From NCBI GenBank assembly GCA_010015655.1, contig ML976663.1, positions 21,497 through 85,496 of the forward strand: DNA of 64,000 bases. Reading direction: 5' to 3'. Position numbers and translations under genes: made by a program. Position 1 is the first letter of the stretch. Each line of letters begins with the position of its first letter. The notes under the pieces were generated by a model that was given only the letters and a program-made list of their open reading frames with translations, was not told the origin of the DNA and made no database searches. Source of the stretch: Bimuria novae-zelandiae CBS 107.79 (Eukaryota; Ascomycota; Dothideomycetes; Pleosporales; Didymosphaeriaceae). Shown one piece after another: positions 19,641 to 30,483 of this stretch.

Positions 19641-21362
19641 TCAAAGCTTCGATTCCCGAGATGACGGCCCCGTGTCAACGGCGCCAACATCTTTCAAAAT
19701 CTTCCAGATCTTCAAACTATGTGCAAGCCAAGGGTCATTTTCAATCTTAATCGTGCCGTCAGGCTTCAACGTGCGCAGCTGCAGCGAATGCTCCGTATCC
19801 CAATGCACTTCTTCACCTTTCAGAAACCTGGCGAATTGATCGTGGAATGCGTTCTTGACCAGAACCTTCTCCTCATTGCTCAACCTCTCGTTGTTGCCCC
19901 AAAACCAAATAGCCATATCCGTGCCGTGAGTGACTCCCCATTCTCGCGGATATTTCTTATCGCAACACTGTGCACGCCACTCGATGCGATAGCGATAAAG
20001 AAGGTCGCCAGCGCCGTGGGCGACGAGCGCATTGGCCATTCCTCTTTCGAGATGATGAATCTGAATATCAGCGTATATGTGCCCAAAGGCATCTTGCCAG
20101 CTGCTATATGTAGCGGGCAAGCTACGTTCGGGAAAGTAAATTTTCATGAGCGCCTCGCATGCAGGAACTGGATAATCTGCTTGCAGACGTTCGAAGACAC
20201 CTTCATATGAGTCGTGCGGCGGGTGCCATGTGCCATAAACATGATGTTCGTCCCTGCACTCGCCCATCATGAGCTTCACGCCACGCTTTTTCATGCGCGA
20301 GGCAAAGACACCTGAGTCGAGTTCGTCCAGGAGGCCTTCTCGTATGAAGAGACCATCAGTCACACCGCGGAACTCATGGTGTTTTATCTTCGAGGCGGCA
20401 TTGATTAGGGTTTCTGGATCGAGAGCCCGTAGAACGGCGAGCTTCTCCGTTGCACTCATCTTGACGGACAGCTCAAGAGCGTCGCAGAGCTCCTCGAACT
20501 GGATTTGTGCATCTTCTAACGACTTCGGCTGCATACCTGGTCCATTGGAGAACATCAGTGCTCGCCGAACAATAGCTTTGGAGTCGGGAACATTCAAATC
20601 GTAGGCCAGTTGCTGAAACGTGGAATGCGCGCCTGCAGAGTACCCTCCAATGGTGATATTTCCCGAGTCGCCTCCAAAGTAGCTGATATTCTTCCATGTC
20701 CACTCGAGCGCCAGCCGTTGATCCCAAAAACCGTTGTTAGGCGAGTAGTCTTCCGCGTCTTCGGTTAACTTTGAGCCCGCGAGGAAGCCGAACACGTTCA
20801 AACGGTACCCTGGTACCACAACAATAGCTTTTGCCGCGGTCTCGGAGAGCATATTCGAGAGGTTATTGTCAGCTGGGTTTCCAGCTTGAAGGAAACCCCC
20901 GTGATACCAGCAAATTACCGGCCAACCTGTTCCAGGAGCTCTACCGGTAGGAATCCATATATTCGCCTGTAAGCAGTCCTCGTCCCACTTGTGCTTCAAA
21001 TCGTCAGTCCCCAGCTGCGGCTGCGGACAAACTCCAACGCCGCCAGTGAATCGGCCAGGATTAGCAGCCGTACCGTACCGATAACATGGTGGCAGCTCCC
21101 GCGGTCTCTGGAATCGGTAGGGACCAATTGGTGGCAGGGCGTACGGGATTCCTCCCACGAAATGCGCAAGTGGTGTGTATGTTTTGGCGTCCACGTAAGT
21201 CACGCCCTCTATGTAACCCCGGGCTTGCAAATCTATAGGGTGGGGGCACGAAAGGACAGATGTTATTGCCATTGCATTATATGAGATGAGAATGAGAGCG
21301 CAGAAAAGAAGGAAGAAACTCTGGGATCCGCTTATACGAGACTGATCATGGGGTTCGTGCAT
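19641..21362 (-). CDS. Secreted type-B carboxylesterase/lipase (alpha/beta hydrolase)
   Basis: One exon, 573 residues, the usual length for fungal type-B carboxylesterases. Residues 15-35 form a hydrophobic signal (FFLLFCALILISYNAMA). The core shows WYHGGFLQAG (oxyanion hole, about residue 155) and the nucleophile elbow GGYSAGAHS (about 240), which has Tyr where most relatives have Glu (GESAG). GECRDEHHVYG follows (acid region), then WGVTHGTDMAIWFWGN carrying the probable catalytic His. Cys pairs are spaced as in cholinesterase-like folds (WDEDCLQANIW is a family hallmark). It should hydrolyse carboxylic esters outside the cell or in the secretory pathway; the natural substrate cannot be told. 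Confidence 0.88.
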   Translation of the reverse strand: MHEPHDQSRISGSQSFFLLFCALILISYNAMAITSVLSCPHPIDLQARGYIEGVTYVDAKTYTPLAHFVGGIPYALPPIGPYRFQRPRELPPCYRYGTAANPGRFTGGVGVCPQPQLGTDDLKHKWDEDCLQANIWIPTGRAPGTGWPVICWYHGGFLQAGNPADNNLSNMLSETAAKAIVVVPGYRLNVFGFLAGSKLTEDAEDYSPNNGFWDQRLALEWTWKNISYFGGDSGNITIGGYSAGAHSTFQQLAYDLNVPDSKAIVRRALMFSNGPGMQPKSLEDAQIQFEELCDALELSVKMSATEKLAVLRALDPETLINAASKIKHHEFRGVTDGLFIREGLLDELDSGVFASRMKKRGVKLMMGECRDEHHVYGTWHPPHDSYEGVFERLQADYPVPACEALMKIYFPERSLPATYSSWQDAFGHIYADIQIHHLERGMANALVAHGAGDLLYRYRIEWRAQCCDKKYPREWGVTHGTDMAIWFWGNNERLSNEEKVLVKNAFHDQFARFLKGEEVHWDTEHSLQLRTLKPDGTIKIENDPWLAHSLKIWKILKDVGAVDTGPSSRESKL

Positions 21363-22099
21363 TCGGTCACGCGAGTAGGAAAGAAGTAACCGAGGCTTGG
21401 TGAGTGTGGAGGAGCAGGGGTTTTGATTGGAAGGAAGGTAGCGCGAAGGCGTACATATGCACCCCAGTGTCCGTCAACTTACTCTTGTCGCTGTTTTGCA
21501 ACATCATTCTCAGATACGCAGGCGTTAAATAACTTCCACGGAATCCTTGGATGTCCGTCGGCCCGTCGGCGCCTGTGAAGCGTTGCGGAATCGCCCCTCG
21601 GCCTCTGCCATTATTCATCACGATGTCCAGACTGCATAGTCCGTCTTTGGCGAAGGGCACTGCTTTCAAATAACATACTCCAGATGTCGAGTATTACCAA
21701 GGTGGAGTTGCACGCCAGAATTGACCCAGATTTCGCGTGAAAGCCGCATTCCACCAAGCCATTTGTCAGTTGCCCCGGTGACCCTACGGTCCACCGTGCA
21801 CCTGCTTAGTCATTGATTCTCTGTTCGTGTACTATAGATAGCTAGTCTCAGCACACACACAATACAATCGACTTTTCTGTCCACTTTTGAGCCCCACTCA
21901 TCTGTCACCATTTAGAGTCTAAAAGCAGGTTCGCGCGTCATTGACTTCGGCGACATGACGAAGAGGAAGAACAGTCGCGCCTGGAGCTTTCTACCACAGT
22001 ATCGTGAACCGAGATTCCTTCTAATTTACAAATCGGAAGACAATTCACATTTAAATCACCAATCTTCCTGCACTTAATTGAACAATCACGTTCTCTGCA
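21363..22099. other. Intergenic, no supported gene
   Basis: A 100-codon minus-strand frame (21669-21367) directly precedes the esterase and contains LDIVMNNGRGRGAIPQRFTG, which only faintly recalls short-chain dehydrogenases. It is too short and poorly matching to call. Confidence 0.4.
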
Positions 22100-22740
22100 A
22101 TGGCTTCCCGAACTTTCGCACCTCTCATGCGCAGCAGCGCGAAAGCTGTGTCTCCCCAGGAAAGCTTCAATAATTTCACGCCAATTTCTGAACACAGAAA
22201 CTGCACCCAGTCTTTATACGGCCTATACGAAAGTAGTGGGAGCACGCGTTGGGTAACATTGCACTCGTCCGCGAAGGTTTCACATTGCTAACTGACAAAG
22301 TCATGTCGACGATGAGAACCTTAAGGTTAATCTCACTATGGCAAAAGCTCTTGGTGGGAAAAGAGATGTAGGCACGTTATGCGGTCTCAAACGGGAGAGC
22401 GTAGCAGTACTGATGCGAATCCACAGGCAAGACGAACCCCGAGGAACTATTCGCCGCTGGCTACGGTGCCTGTTTCTAGAGCGCTATGAACGCGGTCGCC
22501 GCGAAGGTCGGCGTGAAGATGCTATCCAAGCCCGAAGACTTAACCGTGGAAACTACTGCACATCTCGTTGGTAGCATGAAGGATTTGGATATGGGGCTCA
22601 AGGTCGAGATGCTCGTGAAGGTCAGGGGTCTGGAGAAGGAACAACTCGAAAAGGTTGTATACGAGGCAAGGCAGGTGTGTCCTTACTCCAGGGCAATAAA
22701 AGACAACGTCTACACGACAGCCCGGTGCGAGACGATGTAA
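22100..22740 (+). pseudogene. OsmC/Ohr family peroxide-resistance protein, inactivated
   Basis: Reading across frames gives a complete mitochondrial-type OsmC/Ohr protein: MASRTFAPLMRSSAKAVS (targeting-like), LYGLYE, then KVVGARVG, HVDDENLKVNLTMAKALGGK, KTNPEELFAAGYGACF, SAMNAVAAKVGVKM and a clean C-terminus with QVCPYSRAIKDNVYTTA. Both redox cysteines of the family (GACF and VCPYS) are present. Three lesions break it: the frame shifts near 22230; the second intron's donor lacks one G (GATGTAGG at about 22365, where GATG|GTAGG is needed to keep phase); and codon TAG at 22477-22479 replaces the expected Gln in GACFQSAM. Ohr proteins reduce organic hydroperoxides. Two intron positions remain recognisable (22252-22298 and 22368-22426). 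Confidence 0.8.
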
Positions 22741-25700
22741 CGATGCGGACCAGAGATATTGCCTTCTCGAAGTTTCTAGAAAATGTTATAAAATACATGC
22801 AGTGTCTCTCACGATATTCACGCCTTCGTGCAAATAGACAAGATGCCAATAAATCAGCCTGGAACTGAGGTTGCGTGTCGCGTTGGGGTAGCTCATCGGT
22901 ACAGAAACAAAGTGCATCATCTCGAGACTACAACATTCGTCTCAAAGTTCCAGCAGGAAACAGTCCATAGGTCGAAGGCAATGAATCATTTAGAGGCGCC
23001 GAGAAAGGCCCAAGCCTCTCGGTCTCCTATTGGACAGCGTTTTAAACGAACCTCATAGGTTCGCGGCCTGCCTATTTCAGGCGGCAAGCGCCAGCGTATA
23101 GTGTGAAAAGGTGTCCACCGTGCAGCAAAAGAGCTTATATGCCATTCGAGCTGGCTAAATTTCGCTGGGCTGTAAGTTCATAGCCTTCCATGCGGAAAGG
23201 TATCTAGGGTATTGAATGGTGATGGTGACGATAATCATTAGTCTATTTCGATAATGAGAAGAGAGCTATGATCGTGTCACCCATGCCAAGCCAGAGCGCA
23301 AACACGCTCCATACGTGTGTCCAGCGCCAATTTTCAGCCTAGTCACATAACCACCGACTTTTCATAGACTGGGTAGACACGAGTCTTTGGCTCACAGTCA
23401 TCGGTTTTTGCAGATGTGTATTCTAGTCTTCATACTAGATTGCTGTAGTGAGAAATTGAAACTCGTGCAATGAGGCAGTTTTATGGTCACACTTTTGTTG
23501 AAGTCGGTTCAGATGATATCTCGGGGAAGTCCTGAAGCTGATGATAAGGTTGTTTAATCCAAGCAGCGTTATCGAATCAACGAGGGTCAGAGTGCTCGGA
23601 AAGACATGAAGTGTTTCATCTCATCTTTTTAGACAGTCCAACAGCGCCCAAACCCCCATAAGTTTTGCGTAGCTTACATATTAATTCACAAGCATGTATT
23701 CTCCGCTTGTAGCTTTTTAGTCCTCAGAGAAGGAAAAATAGTGTAAGGGAAACGAGTTGGTGGTGTAGAAGAGAGAGATATATATATATGGCAGGAGAGT
23801 GAGCAGAGAGTAATCAACAGTTATGGGTGAGTGTGGATGCGAAGAGTCACGGTGATGATGTACATCATCAATCCGGCCTTGAGCTCAAACAACATGTAGC
23901 CATGAGAGAGACATCTTGCGCTTTTAGTCTCGTCCACACAACTACAGATCGCATGCTTCTCATACACTTGTTTTTTAGATCCTCAACCTGACAAACACTC
24001 TCTCCCATAGTATTGCCCGTCCATTGTTTTTAGACGTTCGTCGGCCCATACGCACTCAAAGCTGTCATTTTTAGTTCTCAGACTTTAAATAATTAACGCG
24101 ATGAGCTAAGGGAACGGCAAAAGAAGAGGTTTTACACCCGCGTTCTCCGTCGAAATTAACCAGCCGCCAGTTGTGCGACAAAAGGAGTAATGATCATAAA
24201 GAGACAATAAGAGTGAGTTGACGATGAAGTTCATCATAATACTCGCTCTTACAGCCAAAACGATACCTGAGTGCCGTCCGCCACGAGCATGCCAAGCATG
24301 CTTCCAGCTTTTAGGCTCACGAGCAACCAGGTTCCTCACATCCGATTGTTCTGTGGCTATTTTTGGTGTACCAGCAGAACTCGAACTTCCATGAGATATT
24401 CTGGGTCCAATTTTAGACGCCCAGCCATGAGCTTGCGTTACATATCGTTTTAGTCTCCGAGGCCAGGAGCACTTGGGAACAGCAAAGTGTGAAGAAACAT
24501 GATCGAGCGCATAAGCAGTATATATAGCCCTCGCCCGAGCGATGTGATATCAGACGCAGGATTGTGAGCTGCCTTATAAACTACAGGCGCGGGAATAGTG
24601 GTGATGATATGCATCATCGCAACCATTCAAAAGTTTCAAGCTCAAAGGAACTGGTCAGTCATAAGAGAAAAAAGCAAGTATTTTGTCACCTCACGGCAAG
24701 CGGACTCTCCATGCCGGAAGACGAAGAAAAAATTTAGACCCTCCAGCAAAAGGACAGAGGCTCCATGGCGTACTCGATCGGACATTTTGACACCCCGACA
24801 TGGCGCTGTAGGCCGATGTATTTTCGTCCTCAAGATAGGAGGAGCGATTTGTGAAGAGCAGAACTACGCAGTCTAGAGGGTTATATACGTTTCGCTCGTG
24901 CGAATTCTTATCAGACGACTTTTCCGCGGAAACAAAAGCCAATTTCGACCCATAAGAGCGTCAGCCTCAGTTTGTGATGGTCAACATAGCGCACGCCATC
25001 AACTTTCGACGATGATCATCTGCAGAGAACATAAACCCCGATCAACCACCATCAGCCTGCGGACCGAGTTTAAATTTCCCACCGAGAGACAGAGGGGCTT
25101 CAGCTCCACATATGATTTGGTAGTACACCATTTTTAGAGCCTCAGAACACAAACACACAACTCCATAGCAAAGTACACTTTCAGTCTTTGGATAGAAAGC
25201 ATAGATACTGTCGTGGTGTGATGAAAGAAGTGTTTCACAGAAGCATTTTAAGTATCTCTAATAATTACCCTAAGCAAGGGTGTGGGTATCGGTATGCCGG
25301 TTAGGGCGCAGATACGTGGGTTTAAAATGCTACGGAAACCCGTTCGCTCATTTTCCAAAACAGCCATGGATTTGTAGTGTCAGACAATAAATGCATTCAA
25401 CAACAAGTTGAATTAACCCCGTCCCATGGCCGGTAAACGAGAACTTTTGATATTCCAAAGCACAAGACAGCCAACATGCATCGTCTGATTTTGGAATTCT
25501 AGTCCCCAAAAAGCACCGGGAGGACACCACATGGCGGTCTATTTGCGCGTTTTAAAGCGGGACATCGAACAGCCTCACTTCCTTTTTAGTGAGCACAAAA
25601 GCCCATATCTGCGTGGAAAAGCAAAAGATATAACTGAGCGCACTTATATATCCTAGACTTCACTCATGTAACATCAGACGAAGACCGTAGCGAAGAATAT

Positions 25701-26123
25701 GCAAGAGAGATCTCATGGACCAGCGTAAGCTCGATGGTGACGTGCGCCATTCCGGCAAGGTCGTGAAACTTTATACGTACTCCGGCTCGAACAAAAACCA
25801 CCGAAGTCCAATCAGTATGGGCGGTGGATTATGAGGCAGGCAGGGGAAGCACATTTAGCGGCGACCAGTTACTTTTGAATGTCTTCCGGGCAGGAAGGTA
25901 GGGACCATGCACCATTGGACCCGGCCTTTCGCATACATGAAATATGACCTCGGCCTCTTCGAATAAAGCTGGGCTCCGATGATCTATAGTAGAATGAGTG
26001 GCGCGAAGCCAGGATATTTATATGTGCCGCGTGCAACAGCATCGACATCGGACAAGTGTTATACAACCAAAATTTTACACATTTCTACATACCCACCAGG
26101 ACTTAGACAGAGCATCACTGCGT
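22741..26123. other. 3.4-kb region without protein genes
   Basis: No open frame shows conserved sequence. Contains a palindrome at 23047-23063 (CGAACCT-CAT-AGGTTCG), several TATA-like runs (23778, 24516, 24882, 25645) and the motif array listed separately. Short frames of 60-90 codons are judged accidental. Confidence 0.5.
23600..25745 (+). repeat. Degenerate array of GATGA/TCATC dyads and TTTTAG motifs
   Basis: Imperfect palindromes around GATGA...TCATC recur at 23604-23620, 23853-23870 (a perfect 18-bp palindrome), 24223-24235, 24603-24618 and 25216-25239, with a weaker one near 25010, roughly 250-400 bp apart. TTTTAG occurs 11 times on the plus strand between 23630 and 25590, often as TTTTTAG(A/T)C or followed by CTC, while CTAAAA was not noticed. 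TATATA runs precede four GATG-type motifs by about 75-92 bp, two of them with TATCAGACG in between. The units do not align base by base by eye. Function unknown; decayed tandem repeat or non-coding RNA locus are both possible. Confidence 0.4.
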
Positions 26124-27566
26124 CTACTTTTGCACCTTCTCCAACTCGTTTAACCTTGCTAGTCCGGCTTGTGCATTGGCTTGCCCTTCGCGGAAACTTA
26201 GCTTCTTCGCCAGCCGCTTAGCTTCCGTGTACTTCTGTCGCGCTTCCTCGATCCTGCCCTCCATCTCGAAGAACTCTCCGAGGTTGTGTGTCGCCACCGC
26301 GCAGCCCACGTTACACTCTTCATCTTGCTCGGTCATCGAGCCCGCTCGCTCGAGCGCTTTGTTTGCCCATTGGCGCGCCTGCTCGACTAGTGCTGAGCGC
26401 GGAGGCGCCGGCGTATTGGGAAAGGACGATGGTGAGGACGGTGACGACGAAGCTAGTGCTTGGGGTGGCGGAGTCTGCTGGGCGACAGATGTAGAGACAT
26501 TGTTCACTAAAAGCACCTTCGGTTAGCGATGATGCATGCACGTGAAGGTTCTACTCACTTAGCACGACGCTGTGACATGACGTGGGTGAGCAGAGCTCCA
26601 GCGCTCGCAGAAAGAGCGGCAAAGCGAGGTAGTGCGCATCGTTCTGTTCGTAGTGCTGGCCGAGCGCTGTGTCAGGTCAGCAGTCGCACATTGAGATCTC
26701 GACGTCGCAAACAGATAGACGGTGAGGACGCGAAGCCACATACTTTCGAGCGTGGCACCGATCTCCTCGTTGGTCATCCAATCGCCCTCTCCTGGCTTGA
26801 CGCCCTCGGTTTCACGCCGCTGCTGCTCCTCCAATGCGCGTTCTACCGCCTCGACCAGCCGCTTCTCGCCAAGCTCGGGGTCGTTGACGTATTTGCAGTC
26901 GTAGAGCTGGCCGACCTTGAGGCAGATCTGCACCATATTCTTCTTGACGCGCGAGCGGTTGCCATCGGTGATGTGTTTGTGACTGAACTCGTCGATCCAG
27001 CGCTGCGTGTCGGCGCGCATGATCTCCAGCACATCGCATGCCATGTCGTAATGGCCCTGCTCCTCGAACAGCGCGGCAATAGCGTACTTGACACCCATGA
27101 TCTCGTCGCTGAACTGATCCATGCCCATCTCGATGGCGAGCTGCAGAGCCTGGCGAAAGTATTTGTTTGCCTCCCGGACGTCGAGGTGTTTCCCTCTGCT
27201 GTAGAATATGGCTCGACGGAGCTTTTTTGCGACGGGTTCGGGGAAGTTGTGGTAGGGCTTCTGGATGACATTTTTATAGTACCAGGGAATGTAGACGACA
27301 GCCCAGCCGGCAACGCCGACGACGCTGTCGCTATGAGCTTGGATCCGATGGCTGCATACAGGCGATACCTACGATAGGAGGGCGAGAGGAAACATGATTG
27401 GGCTTTTGCGGAACTGCTCGCGGAACTGCTCGCGCGCCGTCGATCTGTACCGGCACGAGAGATGTTGCTGGACGGGTCGCCATGTCCGCGGTGTCAATTG
27501 CGACGCTTCGCATTGCGCAAAATTGGCCGCTCTTGCAGTGACTCGCGGCGCCGCTCTCGAGAACAT
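26124..27566 (-). CDS. mgr3: Mitochondrial TPR protein, Mgr3-like
   Basis: Four exons (27566-27373, 27330-26744, 26666-26559, 26506-26124) splice in frame to 423 residues. The N-terminus is basic and hydroxylated (MFSRAAPRVTARAANFAQC), typical of mitochondrial import. A membrane segment follows (VVGVAGWAVVYIPWYY, about residues 65-80). A helical repeat region then contains FYSRGKHLDVREANKYFRQA, YAIAALFEEQGHYDMA and LGQHYEQNDAHYLALPLFL, characteristic TPR-like helices. Yeast Mgr3 is an inner-membrane adaptor that presents substrates to the i-AAA protease Yme1. A Pro/Ser-rich loop encoded near the start of exon 4 precedes the last TPR. It is divergent from the SRAP gene; the starts are 175 bp apart. 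The orthology to Mgr3 is by domain layout and neighbour. Confidence 0.8.
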
Positions 27567-27741
27567 GATGGGTGAAAAGCTTGGGGACGTGGTGGTGAAA
27601 AGCTTAGTGCCAGACGCGCTCCGCGTAGGGCTGAAAGCGCGACCATGACGTCGTCCAATCACTGTATGCGCTGGGGCTACTCCTCCGCCCGCACTCTCTA
27701 AACTATCAAACAGACTGACATGCGCTGATCAGAGAGTCACT
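27567..27741. promoter_or_regulatory. Shared bidirectional promoter of the Mgr3-like and SRAP genes
   Basis: Only 175 bp separate the two divergent start codons, so both promoters must lie here or within the genes. No TATA box is evident. Confidence 0.5.
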
Positions 27742-29477
27742 ATGTGCGGTCGATATGTGCTGGCCTTGGTGAGTCCCATTCGGGTACCGTGATTCACCAT
27801 CTAACGGGTGCGCAGCGGCCGTCCGAGGTTCGACAGCAGCTTGAGCAGTCAAATATGGTAGTAGACGGCGGAGCGCCCGAAGACGACAGCGTGCGCCAAA
27901 GCTACAACTTCGCCCCGGGCTATCACGGCCTGGTGTACCGAGTAGACGGTCCCGACTACGGAGCCAGCACGTCAGATGACCACCAGGAGGAAGGAATGAG
28001 GAAGGACAACTCTTCCCTTCCAGCGGCAGGGCACGTTGACCACACAAAGTACAAGCTGCAGGCCATGAAATGGGGTGAGTTGCAGCGCCATTCTGCGGAT
28101 TGAACTTTGCGCTGACCGCGCTCTACCCTACAAGGTCTCGTTCCGTTCTGGACGAAACGGAACCCCGACTACGGGTCCATGATGAAGACGATCAACTGCC
28201 GGGACGACTCGCTGTACGAGGACCGTGGCATGTGGACAAGCATGAAGAAGAAGAAACGGTGTATCGTCGTTGCACAGGGCTTCTATGAATGGCTCAAAAA
28301 GAACAACGGGAAGGAGAAGTTGCCGCATTTCACAAAGCGCAAGGATGGCCAGCTGATGTGCTTTGCTGGCCTATACGACTGTGTTCAGTTCGACGGTGAG
28401 TCTCATTTTCGTCTTGGGGCGTTGGATGCACATGCAGCGAGTTCGTCATGCCCATGACATGGTCAACCCTACCACACCGACCTAACCGAAGTTCCTCTGT
28501 GGTGCTCCAACAGCACAGCCACTATAGAAGACGTGTTATTAGGCTCGACATGGCACAGAGGGACCCCTCCAGGTTCTTCCCCAAGGTGCCACGTTCTACT
28601 TACCTGGATAGCACAGCATTGGCCTTCACTAACAACAGCCTAGACTCTGGAGAGAAGCTGTACACTTACACTATCATCACCACCGACTCGAACAAGCAGC
28701 TCAAATTTCTCCATGATCGGTACGTGTGTTTAACATCTACCTGTCATGACTCAGGTGATGACGTTGTCGTGTATGTCTGCGAGAAGCTGCTGACTCCCGA
28801 CGAGCATGCCCGTTATTTTGGACAACGGGTCAGATGCTATCAAAACCTGGCTGGACCCGCACAGGACCGAGTGGAGCAGTGATTTGCAATCGCTGCTAAA
28901 GCCGTATGAAGGTGATTTGGAATGCTATCCGGTGAGCAAAGATGTAGGCAAGGTCGGCAACAACTCTCCTCAGTTCGTGGTGCCCATTGACAGCGCCGCG
29001 AACAAGAGCAATATCGCCAACTTTTTCGGTAACCAACAAAAGAAGGCCCAAGCGAACAAGGGCGAGGGCACAATCGGGAAAACTGAACAGGACGATGGCA
29101 AGGCAACCAAGGAAAGCGAGATTAAGGTTGAGTACAACGTCAATGAGCCTCGTGAGACTACATCCCAGGTCCAAGGTACCGAAGATAACGCGCCATTGCC
29201 GGTTCCAGCGACGATGCCCCCATCACCCGGTCGAGATTCAAAGGGCATCAAACGAGAGCGCAGCGAAGTAGACGATGATGGTGATGCGGCAGCTGGTGCA
29301 CCCCCAACGAAGCGGAGCATCCCCGCCACGCCTGCACAAGGATCTGGCCAGTCCCCGCAAAAGGGTGGTGCAAAGGCGCCTGCAAAGAAGGGCACCAGGA
29401 GCGCCACACGTAACGGCAGCGCAGCAAAGGCGAGCCAGTCCAGCCAAAAGAGGATCGAAAGCTTCTTCTCCAAGTGA
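27742..29477 (+). CDS. SRAP-domain protein (HMCES/YedK family), DNA-protein crosslink sensor
   Basis: Five exons (27742-27768, 27816-28074, 28135-28395, 28644-28719, 28805-29477) give 431 residues. It begins MCGRYVLAL, so Met removal exposes Cys2, the residue that covalently traps abasic sites. The other active-site elements are present: TINCRDDSL (Asn), GFYEWLK (Glu) and FLHDRMPVIL (His). Exon 3 also has WGLVPFWTKRNPDYGSM. The intron between exons 3 and 4 is 248 bp, unusually long here. The C-terminal 150 residues are Lys/Ser/Pro-rich and end QKRIESFFSK, which fits a PIP-like PCNA-binding box (Q-x2-I-x2-FF). Human HMCES protects abasic sites at replication forks. This protein should act in the nucleus on single-stranded DNA. 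Confidence 0.92.
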
Positions 29478-30483
29478 GGCCGTCATCTCGACCGCGTCCC
29501 CGGGTGCGGAGTAGGCGACAGCAGTCGCTCGTCGTGCAATTGAGCATTTCCAGAGCATGTAGCTACGCGGCGGTGAGGCCCGTGATGTCGGTTTAGGCGC
29601 AACTGCTATGGGCTCGCGGCATATTACTGGGTGTTAATCCGCAAGCTCGCCGGCCGCGTGACCGCTCAGCGATGCGTGTCATGAGCCAGAGGCAATTCTG
29701 CCGCAGCAGGCGGCGTATGAGGTCGCTGCATTCACTCGGGCGTGCAGGCTTAGGTCGGGCGGCGGCGTGCGGTTTTCGCGTGGGCGGCGGAAGGGAGTTC
29801 CCTGCAGCGAAGGGAGCGCTCGAGAGGCACAAACAGCCATGTAGTTCCTGAATAGATACCAGCGCCTATGTGGGAGTTACGCGCAATATGAACACATGTT
29901 TCGATAATTAGCTATCTACAGCGCGCGCAGCTTCCTTCTGGGGCTGCTCTTCATTTGGCCGCACTGCTAGCCGCGGCTGTTAGCCGACCCTCTCCCCAAA
30001 CTCGGATCCGACGCTCCAGGAGGGCTGCCGCCGTTGCCATCCCACCTGCACCCAAACGCCGCGCCTAGTCGGTCGGCCAGCATGCTGCAACGTCTCGCTG
30101 CACAGTCGTGGATCTCCTAGCCGGCCCTGCAGTGTGCGAATCTTTACCGCTGCGCATCTGCCATCCGCTTTGAGCGCGCGCTGGCCCGGCAGTCTGTCCA
30201 CATTTCCCGTGCCCTCTGATCAACACCCATCAACTGTCATGTAAGTGCAACATTGCCTACTGGTAATGCGACTTCATATTCGCCCTCGCTCCGGCCTCAT
30301 GCCTCGCTCGTCGTTGCTCCTCTGCAGCACTCAAGTTGTTTTCTATCACATGTCGCTCGATTGAGTCTGTCTCACCGCCGTTCCCTGCCTGCTACGCGGA
30401 TTCATTTTCACCTGAAAATTCCCCGGCTATTGTGCGCATGTCCGACCTCTTCCTAAAGGCCACTTCGGCGCCTTCCGCTCACG
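29478..30483. other. Intergenic and 5' leader of the fusion gene
   Basis: No supported gene. An upstream ATG at 30438 (MSDLFLKATSAPSAHDAISV) opens a frame that overlaps the main start at 30484 in another phase and could act as an inhibitory uORF. Confidence 0.5.

Noticed and set aside
19640..19665. tRNA-like GCTTCGATTCC B-box sequence
   Set aside because: No T-stem pairing, no A box or acceptor stem at the right distance; it lies at the esterase 3' end.
21367..21669. Short-chain dehydrogenase fragment upstream of the esterase
   Set aside because: Only one weak phrase (LDIVMNNGRG) fits; no Rossmann start, no YxxxK, no intron solution.
26529..27377. 282-codon plus-strand frame opposite the TPR gene
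   Set aside because: Antisense shadow; the minus strand gives a four-exon protein with TPR helices.
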